64,000 bases of DNA from Corythucha ciliata. Lineage: Eukaryota; Arthropoda; Insecta; Hemiptera; Tingidae. The notes below the pieces were generated by a model. That model was not told the DNA's origin, searched no databases, and saw only the letters and a list, made by a program, of their open reading frames with translations. The translations under genes and the position numbers were made by a program. Positions 34,870-45,509 of the stretch are shown here, in pieces (the stretch's first letter is position 1; the number at the start of each line of letters is the position of its first letter). The stretch spans positions 14,175,009 to 14,239,008 of the forward strand of contig CM075938.1 in assembly GCA_038030265.1 (NCBI GenBank), written 5' to 3'.

Positions 34870-35494
34870 ACTCTTACTGAGCAAAAATGTTCAGTTTTCC
34901 ATTGTATTTTCAATGCTAAATTGACATTTTCATTGTCAAAGAGCCTGTTTACGTTTTCTTGTGAGGAGAGAAAAAAATGATGGGGGGGGGGTCCCGTTAC
35001 CTGTTTTTGACCTGTTTTTGGGTGAATAACAGCTTTGTGTGCACAACGACAGGAATAATGTACCTACTCCTTGCCGGAATACAAATTTTGGTAAAAAAAA
35101 GAGGAATTTTTGGATGTAACAATCATCACTCTGGCTGACCGGCAATTTTTTGGAACTCATTTCCTGTTTGTTTTTTTTAAACAGGGAGGTCATATTTCTG
35201 GTCATACTCAGTTTTTTCGCAGTTTTAACTCCTTAGACGTGCGTCTCTCTTCCTTTTGTTCAGTCACGTTTTTTGGCCGGTCAAAATAGTTCTATCAACT
35301 TGAGGGCAGCACTCTACCGGACCTGCTGGGATCAACAAGTGGTCCAAAGCGGCGGGAAACATTCGCACTTGTCGCCTTGTCGGTCAGGATTTTATCATAC
35401 GAATTTGTGTTTTTGTGAACTCGCCCCGGACTCTGTTTATTGCCGGAATAAGTGTTACGATTTCGAGAGTAAGTTCGAAGGATTATAATTTACC
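34870..35494. other. Upstream region of the RNase H2C gene
   Basis: Unique sequence with a poly-G run near 34983. An open frame at 35273-35488 (+) ends six bases before the ATG of RNase H2C and may be 5' UTR. No core promoter element is clear. Confidence 0.35.
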
Positions 35495-35618
35495 ATGCCG
35501 GTGACGCTGAAAAATGTTGAGTGCGACAAAAAATCCGTCGTTCACAGTTTGCCCTGTTCAATACACGCTGATGCCAAAGCTGATGTCAACAAGTTCTTCA
35601 AACCTTCAGGAGACGACG
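35495..35618 (+). CDS. RNASEH2C: RNASEH2C exon 1
   Basis: 41 codons plus one base, ending GACGACG|GTATAC (phase 1). If the donor were ignored the frame would run on to 35677 with unrelated residues. Confidence 0.87.
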
Positions 35619-38616
35619 GTATACAAGATCATTCAATTCTTGTAATTTTACACATTAAAACCCATCCAGGGCCATAACAATGTTTTTTTTTTCAGCTGGA
35701 GCAAGCTTGGGTAGGTCAGGGAAAAGACAGAAGGGTCTTAATGTTTTCGATTTTATTTTCCATTGTTATTTTGAAAGCTTCAGAGGTGGAGGTACTTGTT
35801 CATGGCATAGGTATGCAGATAGGGACAAATTCGGGACAAAGTTTCTAGCTTCTTGGGTGAATAGCCCATTTCAGAGGCTAGATTGCCTTTTTTCTGTTCA
35901 ATCTACTCGATGCCGGTCCGATGTGGGCAGTTTTGGGCTATTAATGGTCAGCTTTGATTGCTGGGCAGGCAATCAGCCGAAAGATGATATTTTGTGATTT
36001 TTTAGTGTTATACAATTTATGTCAAAATGCACTAAAGGTCTCGTGGTAATGGGTCATGTCATGTTTGGGGGGGGGGAGTAGGGTTCAGAACCGTACACCC
36101 CCGCCCCCCTGAACGCGATGGGTAAATGAGACATGTTGGTTTTCTAGCCGAATATTCGAATTTTTGAACTGAAAGGTGAAAGGAGGAGGTCAGTGTCTAT
36201 AAAGTTCCCCGAATTTTCCCTGACAATTTTGCGATAATCCCATGATTTCACTCTGAATAGAAAAGCCTCTATGGTTTACAACTATAAAAAAAAAAACTCG
36301 ACCCCCCCCCCCATGCTCAGTTTCAACTATCCCTTTCGATGGCAGGCGAGCATTCTACGGCCTGGAAACGGGTGAGAGTTGTTTTTATTCCTAAAGGTGG
36401 CGGGAAGCATGCCAAAGCGGAGGATTTTAGGCCCATTAGTGTAAGCAGTGTACTTTTAAGACTGATGGAAAGGATAATTGAATTATACATGAGGGAATCA
36501 TTGGCTACTGGGGGATTGATCCACCAGAACCAGCATGCGTACACGTCGGGGAAGTCGACCGACTCGGCCCTCCACGACTTACTGGGGTGGGTGGAGGGGT
36601 CGGTGGCCCAGAAAGAGTACGCGTTGGCTCTTTTTTTGGATATTGAAGGGGCTTTTAATAGGGTACATAGGGAGTGTATTGTGGCAACTCTAGAGCACTT
36701 TGGGGTGGAGACGAGGCTGATTCAATGGATAGACTACTCGCTGAGTCATAGGTGGGTGGTCGCTAAGGTGGGCGGCGATAGGGTGGAAAAACGAGCCAGT
36801 AGGGGGGTGCCCCAGGGCTCAAGTCTCTCGCCTCTTCTCTGGATACTTGTGGTAGATAGTCTTATAAGGAAATTAGAGGAAAAGGGCTATTATGCGCAAT
36901 TTTTTGCGGATGACGGAGCCATAGTGGTTAGGGGGAAAGACTTATCCACACTGTGTTCTCTCATGAGGGGGGCGGTGGGGATAGTCGAGGCATGGTGTAG
37001 GCCTAGGGGTCTCACAATAAACCCCTGTTAAGATGAAAATGGTGTTGTTCACTCACAAGAGAAAAAGGGAGGGATGGCGATCAATCCACTTTCGGGGAGA
37101 GGCCATCGCTCTCTCTAAACAGGTTAAATATTTGGGAGTCATATTGGATGAGAAGTTAAGGTGGAAGGAACACGTAGACAGCGTTTATAAGAAAGCTGTG
37201 GTGGCCTTTCACCAATGTAGACAAATCGTGGGGAAGACCTGGGGCCTGAAACCACGGGTCATGAAGTGGATATACACAGGAATCATCCGACCGCGCATCC
37301 TGCACGGGGCGGTCGCATGGTGGAGGGGGATAGAGAAGGGCGGGGGGCGGATAGGCTCGCAAAATACAAAGGCTTGCTTGCCTGGCGATTTTGGGGCCAT
37401 TCCGGACAACCCCTACGAGGGCCATGGAAAGATTACTAGGCCTGAAGCCCTTGGACATTGAAGTCAGGGGTCGGGCACTTGAAGTTGCCTACAGGTTGAG
37501 ATGCCAGGGAGGCCTAAAGCGGGCCAGGCTGGGCCAATGGGACTGGGAAGGGGAACTAAACAGAGTATCCCCGTCCTCGGCACTTAGGCCGGATTACGTG
37601 GTTAAAAGGAATGACTTCTCGACCAAAATCAAACAGAGAGTCATTATGAGAGAGGAAGGTTGGGAATCCCGGCAAGGGGAGCTGGTGTGTTATACGGACG
37701 GCTCCAAGAAGGGTCAGGAAGGGCCGACCGGAGCTGGAATTTTCGTGCCGGAGCTGGGGGTGGAAATAAGTATCCCGCTAGGGGGACACACCACAGTTTT
37801 CCAGGCCATGGTGGTAGCGATCGATGCTTGTATTCGGGAGCTACTGAAGCGGAAAGTGACAGGTAGGGCGATCGGTATCTACTCTGATAGCAGGGCGGCG
37901 CTGGGGGCGATCACCAAACCCGTGGTGGACTCAGCGGCCGTGGCGAGTTGCAGAGTAGGGATACGGGACCTCCAGGGTGAAGGGAACTCCCTAACGTTGG
38001 GATGGATCCCGGGTCATAGAGGATGGCAGGGAAATGAAAAAGCAGACGAGCTGGCCAAGCGTGGCGCGGACCAGCCGGTAATAGGACCTGAACCATCGGT
38101 GGGCATTGCCCGCAGGGTGGTCTTGAGGGAGATAAGGGCCTGGGCCAGTGACCAAGCTCTGAGGAGATGGCGGACTGAACCCGGGTGCCGGCAAGCAAAA
38201 CTGGGAATCAATGAGGAAGACCAGGAAGCTTCGGCATGGTTGCTGGGACTAACACGGGTTAAGCTTAGGCGGATAGTAGGGATGTATACAGGGCATTACG
38301 CCCTTAATAGGCATTTGTCAATCATGGGGGCAGTAGGGGAGCCCGACTGCGAAAGGTGTGGGGAGGCTGAAGAAACCGCGGAGCACGTCGTATGCGAGTG
38401 TGACGGCTACGCGGCGGCCAGATACACCATTTTTGGTGACGATAGGATACCCTTCCCCAGCTTCTCAAAGGAGAATGGGACCCGTCTCCTGAGTTTGCTG
38501 GAAAGGATAAATAGGTTTGAGGAGCCGTACTAGGCTCTCCCGAGTCCGGGCCCCAAGTGGGTATGGTGTATGGGCCGAAAGGCTTTTGGCACCTTCGGAG
38601 TCGGGAGACCGTCCGA

Positions 38617-38654
<38 letters not shown>

Positions 38655-41600
38655 CTTATGATGGGTCTACCTCCGAGCAATTGATCCCTAGCCCTCAGGT
38701 GAAATACTTCCATCTGACGCGACACCTGACAGTGGCGGACCTACAAGTAGAGGCCCGAGGCGGAAATCTCCAAGAGGCCCCTGACTCCCTACTATTTATG
38801 TATAAACCTCTAAGGCCTTTTCCTTATTTTAGCCAAATTACCGCTATTTCGACAAAATATCCGCCAATTAGCGCTTATGCCAAGTGTAAGTAGCGAATTT
38901 TTCAATTTTCGCCACGAATGAGTGCTTTTTGTCAAATTTACCAGCAATTTAGCGCTTGTCTCAATTTTGGCCGCGTGTAACGTATTTCTCAATTTCAGAC
39001 ACGGATTAGCGGCGTAATCCCCCCACCCCCAACCCAGTAGGCATAAATATGCACTTTTTCTCAACTTTAGCAGCAAAGTAGCTTTTTCATCTTGTGAATT
39101 AGCGATGTTTCTTAACTTTCCTCGAGTTGGCGTTTTCCACAACTTCAGCTGCAAATTAGCGAATTTTTATCTTTTTTTCAGCAGGGGCAAGTTAATTAGC
39201 ACTTTAGTCGGTTTGAGCTGAAAATTAGCGTTTTACTCAGTATTAGTTTTTTCTAAATTTTTGCCATTTTTGTTGTTGACCGTACGCTATGGATTAGCAA
39301 TTTTTTCTCAGTATTAGCCGCGAATTCGCGGGGTTTTCACCCAGTGCCATAAATTGACGCTTTTTCTCAACATCAGGCTCAAAGTTGCCTGCGGAATTCG
39401 ACGCAATTTGAAATTTTCCTCAATTTTAGCCGCGAAATAGCGATTTTTCTTAATTTTAGCAGCGAAGTAGCGTTTCCCTAACCCGTGAAATAGCGAATTC
39501 TGTTAATTTAGCCACGAATGCTGCAAATTGGCAATTTTTCCATTTTTAACAGCGAATTAGCACTTTTTCTTCCGTTTAGACAGAAAAGAACCTTTCTCTT
39601 AATTTTAGCCGGGCCCAATTATTGATTGTCTCAATATTAGCCGCAAACTAGCGGGTTCTTCTGTACACTTTAGCACCTCATTAGCAATTTTGTTTTCTTT
39701 TAGCGAACCGCTAATCAGTGTTTACCACACTTGTTTCGCGAATTGGAGATTTTCCTCAAGTTTAGCCGCTATCTAGCGCTTTTTCTCAATTTTAGCTATT
39801 CATTAGCGTTTCTAACCCGTGAACTCGAGCATTTTCGCAATTTTAGCTCCGAATAGGCGCTTTACGCAATTTTAACTGCAGATTAGCCATTTTTAGCAGC
39901 GGATTAACGCTTTTTCTTAATTTGAGCTGATAAGTTTTTTTTTATTTTTATTTTTTTCTATTATTATTAATATTATTTTTTTTTAAAGAGAAAATTAGTG
40001 TTTTTTTTTCTATTTTAGCCTCGTTTTTTTTCACATTTTAGCCCCGCATGCCCTCAGAAGGCGAGTATTAAAATTAGACATTTCAATACACTTTATCCGT
40101 GAATTTGCATTTTTCCTCAATTTTAGCCGCGAATCAGCGCTTTTTATTTTTTTAATTTTAGCTGCGTAGAAGTGTTTCTAACCTGTGAGTTCGCGAATCT
40201 TCTCAATTTTAGCCATTAATTGGCGTTTTCCTAAATTTTTAACCGGGAATAGCACCTTTTCCTAATTTGAACTGAAAACTAAAGTTTTTCTTTTTTTATA
40301 CCGGGCTAATTCACGAGTTTTTCAATATTAGCTGCGTTTTTTAAAAATTGTAGTCGCACATTGGCATTTTTTTCCTTCAATTTTGCTATGGATTAGTGTC
40401 TTTTGTTCAGTTGTAGCCTCGAACGGATGCTACGCATTTACGTTTTTCCAATTTAAATCGGGATTTAGTGATTTCCCCAATTTTAGCCGCGGGTTAGCGC
40501 TTTTTCTCAATTTAGCAGCACAGTAGCGTTTCCAACTCTTGCATTAGCGATTTTCACTAATATGGAAAAACAATGCTCCTCATTTTCAGCTGCAGATTAG
40601 CCATTTTTGGCAGCGAGTTAGCACTTTTACTCAATTTGAGCTGAAAAAGAGCGTTTTTCTTAATTTTAGCCGCGCTAATTTGTAATTTTTTAATTTTAAC
40701 CGCGTTGTTTTTTAGATTTTAGCCCTGTATATAAGCAATTTTTTTCTACTTCCTGCTATGGTTTAGCGCTGTTTTTCAGTTTGAGGCCTCGAATCTTTTG
40801 GAAGCTACGGATTTGGGTATTCTTAATTTCAGCCGCGAATTAGTGATTTTCTTCATTTGTATATTCGCGAATTAACGTTTTTCCTCAACTTTATCCGCGA
40901 ATTATCGATTTTTCTTCGAATTAGCTTACCTACTCTCTTTTTTATAATGCAAATGGATGATTTTCACCATTTGGAATTTGCCCAAATATTTTTGCTCAAT
41001 TTTTACCCGAATTAGCGTTGTTTTTGTTAATATTAGCCGCAATGTTTTTTTTTACTTATACATTCTTGAATTAGTGGCGTGTATTTTCAAATTTAGTTTC
41101 GAGCTTGGCCCAAAAATAACACTTTTGCGTGCCATACACCGTGAATCAACGATTTTTCTCGATTTTTGTCTGGAAGTGGCATCATGGGACCAGGAGTCAG
41201 CGCTTTTTCGCAGTTATAGCATAGCCACCAATAATAGCGCCTTTTCTCAAGTTTTTGCCGCGTCAGCTAGTTGCAAATTGTCGAGCAGTACATTAATGCG
41301 AAAAAGGACCAAACGAATCAGGGGAAGGTGGATTTTCTCTATTTTAGCCGTGAAATTTCCTCAGGAAGGCTCGAATTTTCTGTATTTGAGCCACCAGAAT
41401 AGCACTTAGCACTAGCTGTTATCACTTGTAACGTTATAAATTATTCCCCACGTCGGATATAGACTGAAATTCGTAGAAATGAGCCAAATCGCTGTCCAAC
41501 CTTTTTACATACCTACGTCCATGAATGTAGAAACTAAAAATCCTCATTTTTCCGTATTTAAGCTTTCCGGTGGCACCGTCTGACAGGGGGCTCGGTCGGT

Positions 41601-44600
41601 CTGCCCCCCCTCGCCCTTACCACGATACGCTACTGCCCTCTGGCCTCCTTTCACGGTGTCCGCACCATGAACGGCTTGACCTGTTGATAATAGCTAGCAA
41701 ACAATTTGAAGTCTCCTCCCAGTATCTACGTCGTCGCCCGCAAACATGGTTGAGACCTCGTAAGTCCCAGATGGGGACAAATCTCCCCATTTCAACCGTG
41801 AAACAGCCCATTTCAGCCACGATTTTGCCTTCATAAACCGCGAATTGGTGTTCTATCAATTTTAGCCGCTTGATGTCAATTTTCCTCAATTTCAGCAGTC
41901 AATAGTGTTTTTTTTTTTTTTTTTTTTTTTTTTTTCAGTAGCATTTATATCCCACGATTTAGCTCTTTTTATCACTTTTAGCCGCGAATTAGCGCCTTTT
42001 CTCATTAATTCGATTGATGAATCGATTTTTCTCCATTTTAGCCTTTGGATTTTGCCATGTGTGGTTAGCCGTATTTCTAAATTTTAACCATGGAGTTGCT
42101 ATCAAATACCGCAAATTGCCATTTTCCAAATTTTAGCGCGTATTTTCATGAATTGATCCGCGAATTAGCGTTGATCTCAATTTTAGCCGGGAATTAGTAC
42201 CTAAAGCGGGCCACACTCGATCAAACATGCTTGACAAGCATGGTTTGCCAACCTCGCTTGACAAGCATGTTTGATCGTGTGTGGGGTCATGTTTGAAGGT
42301 TGACACAACGTTTGACGGTTTCACTGCCAGAAAATCTGCTCGCAAACATGAGGTTTGACAAACAGATTTGATTGTGTGTGTGTGTGTGTGTGTTTTAAAC
42401 CATCAAACCTTCAAACCATCGAGAAAAAAGGGTATCGGGACCCTGCTGAAGCTTGGGCGCGCGTTTGAAGTTGAAGCTTGACGGCAAGTTTGACCGTGTG
42501 GGTCCGGCGTCAAACGCCAAACATGTTTGACAAGTGCAACTAATATAAAACCATGCTTGTCAAGCATGTTTGACCGTGTGTGGCCCCCTTAAGGTTTTCT
42601 CAGTTTCAGACGCGTATTAGCGTGTTTTTTTTTTCAAATATATCCGCGAATGATGAAGTTTCACATTTTCCAAAAATATTTGTTTTCGATTAGGCACATC
42701 AATCCTTCCAAATAAATAAATAAAAATTTTAAACCCTTCAGAAATATTTTTTATTTCTCAACAAAAGTTGGCATATTTGAAATCCCGCCAAAACGAACAT
42801 TTTCCGCAACGTAATCGTCGTTGTATTCTCTGTTCTTTTCATGCCTCTAAATAGCTCGTCTGTTTATCCTCCACTATTTTATTATTGGAGAGCTCTAGTA
42901 GAAAATAAGGCAAAGAAACACAACAAACCGCTCTTCGACAGCTACATTACAGGTGGTTTTTTTTCGGAAAGCGCCTATGACGCAAACATGCTAGCTGGCG
43001 TGTTTGAAATGACCTAAAACTTCAAAAATCGCGTATTTATTAACTGTTGGATTATTTTACGAACGGATCACGATTTATGCTCTATTTTAGCATAAATAAA
43101 CCTTAAAACATAAATTTATGAATAAGCTCTGACCCATGAAACTTCCTCATTAGCGTTTTTCCTCAATTTTAGCGGTGACGCACGTTTTTTTCTTAATTTT
43201 CTTCACGAATGACCGCTTTAGTCTCGGCTAATTGGCGAATTTTATCATGTTGAACCGAAAAATTGGCGGTTTTTTCACATTTTTATCTGCGGATGAGCGC
43301 TCTTTTGTCAACTTTCGCCGCGAATTGGTGCTTTTTCTCCATTTCAGCCGTGAGTTAGCGCTTTTTCTTCGTCTTAGCCGTGAATTAGCAATGTGTTTCA
43401 CTTTTGCTTTTATGTTATGTGTTAACTATTGCTTTTTCTAATATTTGTAGTTACCACGTGTTGACGTTTTCTAGATATTAGCAGAGCCTTCTGAGTGATC
43501 GATCGCTGCTTTTTCTGAAATTTATATCCGCGAGTCAGCGCTTTATCTCAATTATGACCGCGAGCTAGCGTTTTCCTCTATTCTTAGCCGCGAATTAGAG
43601 ATTTGTTTTCGCTTTTGCTGGGAATTAGTGATGTTACGTTATTTTAGCCATGAATTAGTGTTTTTTCTAATGTTTTTGCCGCGGTTTACCTCAGTATTAG
43701 CACATTAGCGTGCTTGCTCAATTTTAGACGCCTATAACAAGAGCCTACAGAAATTTGGGGTTAGCGTATTTTCTCTATAGCCGCAAAGTTACCTTCAGAT
43801 ACCTCGAATCAGGTCTGCCGTGATGGGGGGGGGGCACTTGGTCCGTGGACTACATCGGGTGGGGGGGGGGGGGTGAAAGGTTGCGTGAATATTCTCTCCA
43901 CGGCCCTGCCGCGAATTGGTGTATTTTTCTCAATATTAGCGGCTTTTAGATTTTTGTCAAAGTCAACCCCAGTAACGCTTTATCCCATTTTAGTGCATTT
44001 CATTCTGAAAATGCACTATTGGTCTCGTCGTGATGGTGGCAAACATGGGTCATGTCATGTTTTTTTCATGTTTCAGAACCTCTAGAACACGAATTCAGTG
44101 GTCTCCGGAATTCATTATATGGCTTGAAATGGTCAAAAAATCACTAAAAAATAATATGGGGGCCTCTTCAGAACTGTGACAAGGGAAGGTCTGCCCCTCT
44201 TGACCCCATGTCGGTACGCTACTGGTCGAATGCAGCTGGACCATGCCAAAAAAGCAACTAAAAAGCATCTGAGGCCCTCAAAGTGGTCAAAACCAAAATT
44301 ATTTGACAGGGCGTTGGTTTTGACTGAGGCTCCTCGATGGTCATCAGCGCGTGTGACGACGTTTGCGGAAAAATTCGTGGTGGCCCTGAATTCGGTCCGA
44401 AGATGCCGGAATTTGGGACCGGAAATTTTCTTCTCGTCCCACCTCTGAGTGGAGTGAAATAGAACGGCCGTGGCCCTTTTGCACTTTTTTGAGGTAGGGA
44501 GTTTTTCATCCAAAAAGTCAGCCGAGCGACGCAACCGTTGAACGTAAAGGATAAATCCTCCAACGTTTGTGGAAAGGACACTTAATTTTTCCTTCAACAA

Positions 44601-45467
44601 ACACCGGAATCATAGTTTGCCTTTTTGAGGGGGCGCGAATGGTCTGTTTGGCCATTTTTAGAGCGTGAATTGCCAAGTTTCCCATGTCAAGGGCGTGAAT
44701 AAACAGTTTGGCTATTTGTTGGTCACAAATAGTCAGTTTAGTCACTTTCAGGACGGGGATGGTCAGGTTAGCGATTTTTGGAGCGCGCATGGTCGGTTTT
44801 GCTGGTTTAGGCTTCTAATGGTCAGTTTAAGCATTTTCAACGATTTTATACAATTAGTTTTGACAACTTCGGGGTGGTTGACCTTTTTTTTCTCGCGCAC
44901 CACGGCGCACTTACAGTCATTTTTAGGGTGTACATAGCCAATTTGACTATTTTTAGGTCGCTAATTGTAACTAAAATAGTTATATTTATCGTCATTCTTA
45001 TCAACTTAAAAGGGTGTGAACGTTCAGTTTAGCCGTTTTTAAGCCGCGAATCGTCAGTTTAATCTTTTTTTTTGTCGAAAATAAACAGTATTGACATTTT
45101 TAGAGCCTGAATTGAACTTTTCTGACGATTTAATTTTGTCTTTCCTCAGACAATATGACCGGCTCTCTTCGCGGCTATCCGCTCAATGGAAAAACGGTCG
45201 CCCTACCCTCAGGTTACACTGGTCTCATCGTTGAGACAACCGAGAGCTCTGACAACGAACCGACGACCGTCTATACGTGTCAAAGTAAATTCGACGCCCT
45301 GAATTACTGGAATTGGGACCAAGTGCCGTCTAGAAACGATAAATTCCTCGCTTCCCTCGATTGGCTTGACGTGGCAAAAACGGTGAGTGGCATTTTTTTT
45401 CCGGTCTTTGCCTTGTTCTTTATCACATATTTTATAGATCCACGAATGCAGTGAGGATACCGCTTAG
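35495..45467 (+). CDS. RNASEH2C: Ribonuclease H2 subunit C (three exons)
   Basis: RNASEH2C is a non-catalytic subunit of the nuclear RNase H2 complex, which excises ribonucleotides from DNA and degrades RNA:DNA hybrids; with subunit B it supports the catalytic subunit A. Three exons join in frame (phase 1, then phase 0) into 128 aa, shorter than the ~164 aa human protein. Exon 1 (35495-35618) carries VHSLPCSIHADAKADVNKFF, the conserved N-terminal LPC-I motif. Exon 2 (45150-45382) carries the hallmark SLRGYPLNGKTVALPSGYTG block, then a variable acidic insert and a conserved LNYWNWDQVP region. Exon 3 (45438-45467) adds IHECSEDTA and TAG, matching the IHxxxxED terminus of the family. Start: first ATG, ACCATGC. 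Intron 1 is 9531 bp and holds a LINE, a MITE and ~30 bp arrays; intron 2 is 55 bp. The gene converges with TMC. Intron size may slow transcription or risk mis-splicing (inference). Confidence 0.9.
36000..36075 (+). repeat. Repeat pair within RNASEH2C intron 1, copy 1
   Basis: AAAATGCACTAAAGGTCTCGT, then ATGGGTCATGTCATGTTT, closely matching 44005-44062 near the other end of the same intron. Confidence 0.5.
36339..37031 (+). pseudogene. LINE reverse transcriptase, N-terminal open segment
   Basis: 230 codons of RT palm and fingers, with DFRPISVSSVLLRLMERI near the start and FADD near the end. One extra base near 37028 introduces TAA. The next segment (37033-37461) continues the RT thumb, KQVKYLGVILDEKLRW, in another frame. 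Confidence 0.85.
37033..37461 (+). pseudogene. LINE reverse transcriptase thumb segment
   Basis: Frame-shifted continuation of the RT. KYLGVILDEKLRWKEHV and the following TWGLKPRVMKWIYTGII block are conserved among Jockey/R1 elements. The true frame is lost in the G-rich run about 37330-37365, after which the 142-codon frame is spurious. Confidence 0.8.
37391..38533 (+). pseudogene. LINE ORF2 3' part: RNase H and zinc motif
   Basis: 380 open codons. TTPTRAMERLLGLKPLDIE links RT to RNase H. RNase H lies at about residues 90-225, with D in YTDGS, the DSRAAL block, and the H and D of GHRGWQGNEKADELAK. A CCHC-like C-terminus lies at about residues 318-335. A complete, intact-looking domain in an otherwise broken element. 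Confidence 0.88.
38732..41634 (+). mobile_element. Composite repeat element, copy 4 (best preserved)
   Basis: Starts CAGTGGCGGACCTACAAG, then GGCGGAAATCTCC and AAGAGGCCCCTGACTCCCTA. About 2.3 kb of forward family A array follows (GCGAATTAGCG, T run, TCAATTTTAGCC), then the conserved tail at about 41130-41590 (GTCTGGAAGTGGCATCATG, AAATTCGTAGAAATGAGCC, TTTTTCCGTATTTAAGC), ending GATACGCTACTG. The reverse complement of the right end, CAGTAGCGTATC, resembles the left end, consistent with short terminal inverted repeats of a DNA transposon. No transposase frame is present. It lies inside RNASEH2C intron 1. Confidence 0.6.
41800..42200 (+). repeat. Family A array, forward
   Basis: Forward units with a 30-base pure T run at 41906-41935. 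Confidence 0.65.
42205..42589. mobile_element. MITE with ~40 bp terminal inverted repeats and TAA duplication
   Basis: The left end AGCGGGCCACACTCGATCAA continues ACATGCTTGACAAGCATGG. The right end is its near-perfect reverse complement (begins CCATGCTTGTCAAGCATG, ends TGTGTGGCCCCCT). TAA flanks both sides (42202-42204 and 42590-42592). 385 bp, no coding capacity. It contains internal copies of GCTTGACAAGCATGTTTG and a TG microsatellite at about 42371-42391. A 3 bp TAA/TWA duplication fits the PIF/Harbinger superfamily. Confidence 0.85.
42600..43130. other. Intronic sequence without array units
   Basis: AT-rich, unique-looking; no exon or element recognised. Confidence 0.35.
43130..43990 (+). 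repeat. Family A array, forward
   Basis: Forward family A units with two long G runs (about 43825-43834 and 43861-43874). Confidence 0.7.
44005..44062 (+). repeat. Repeat pair within RNASEH2C intron 1, copy 2
   Basis: AAAATGCACTATTGGTCTCGT ... GGGTCATGTCATGTTT; partner of 36000-36075. Confidence 0.5.
44200..44450. repeat. Diverged member of the 'GGTGGCC' dispersed family
   Basis: Segments such as GAAAAATTCGTGGTGGCCC and AATTCGGTCCGAAGATGCC parallel the copy at 28.1 kb. Overlapping long frames on both strands are incidental. Confidence 0.3.
44630..45100 (+). repeat. Degenerate ~30 bp array, family D
   Basis: GCGAATNGTCAGTTT then GCCATTTTTAG units; ends about 50 bp before the acceptor of RNASEH2C exon 2. 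Confidence 0.7.
45150..45382 (+). CDS. RNASEH2C: RNASEH2C exon 2
   Basis: Acceptor TTGTCTTTCCTCAG|AC, donor AAAACG|GTGAGT, 233 nt, phases 1 and 0. Read-through beyond the donor would add unrelated hydrophobic residues to 45454. Confidence 0.9.
45438..45467 (+). CDS. RNASEH2C: RNASEH2C exon 3 (terminal, 9 codons)
   Basis: Follows a 55 nt intron ending ATATTTTATAG. Encodes IHECSEDTA then TAG, in place of the out-of-frame read-through. Confidence 0.82.
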   Translation: MHECSEDTA

Positions 45468-45509
45468 AATATTTGCTTTCAATTTTTTCATTTTAATTTT
45501 TATTACGTC

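Larger units (their letters stand above)
36340..38652 (+). mobile_element. 5'-truncated non-LTR retrotransposon (Jockey/R1-like LINE) with poly(A)
   Basis: The insert covers most of a reverse transcriptase, an RNase H domain and a C-terminal zinc motif, followed by a 3' UTR and an A tract (about 38621-38652). In the RT, the SRGVPQGSSLSPLLW block and the catalytic FADD at 36903-36914 are visible. RNase H shows LVCYTDGSKKG, a YSDSRAAL block and a GHRGWQGNEKADELA block, so its acidic residues are present. The C-terminus ends with CERCGEAEETAEHVVCEC. The 5' half (endonuclease, RT start) is missing. The frame is broken near 37026 and again in the G-rich stretch at about 37330-37365, so it is inactive. 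CCCTTTCGATGG (36331-36342) and CCCTTATGATGG (38653-38664) may be the target duplication (10 of 12). Orientation is the same as the host gene, so its A tract and AATAAA-free 3' end lie sense within the intron. Confidence 0.9.

Noticed and set aside
37156..38624. Several - strand frames of 65-100 codons
   Set aside because: Shadows of the LINE RT/RNase H coding strand, helped by its high GC content.
40957..41409. 150-codon + strand frame
   Set aside because: It lies wholly in the family A array and its tail; repeated ILVFSREL-like segments reflect the repeat unit.
44133..44600. 155-codon - strand frame and 90-codon + strand frame
   Set aside because: Overlapping frames on both strands inside a dispersed repeat within RNASEH2C intron 1; no domain seen.
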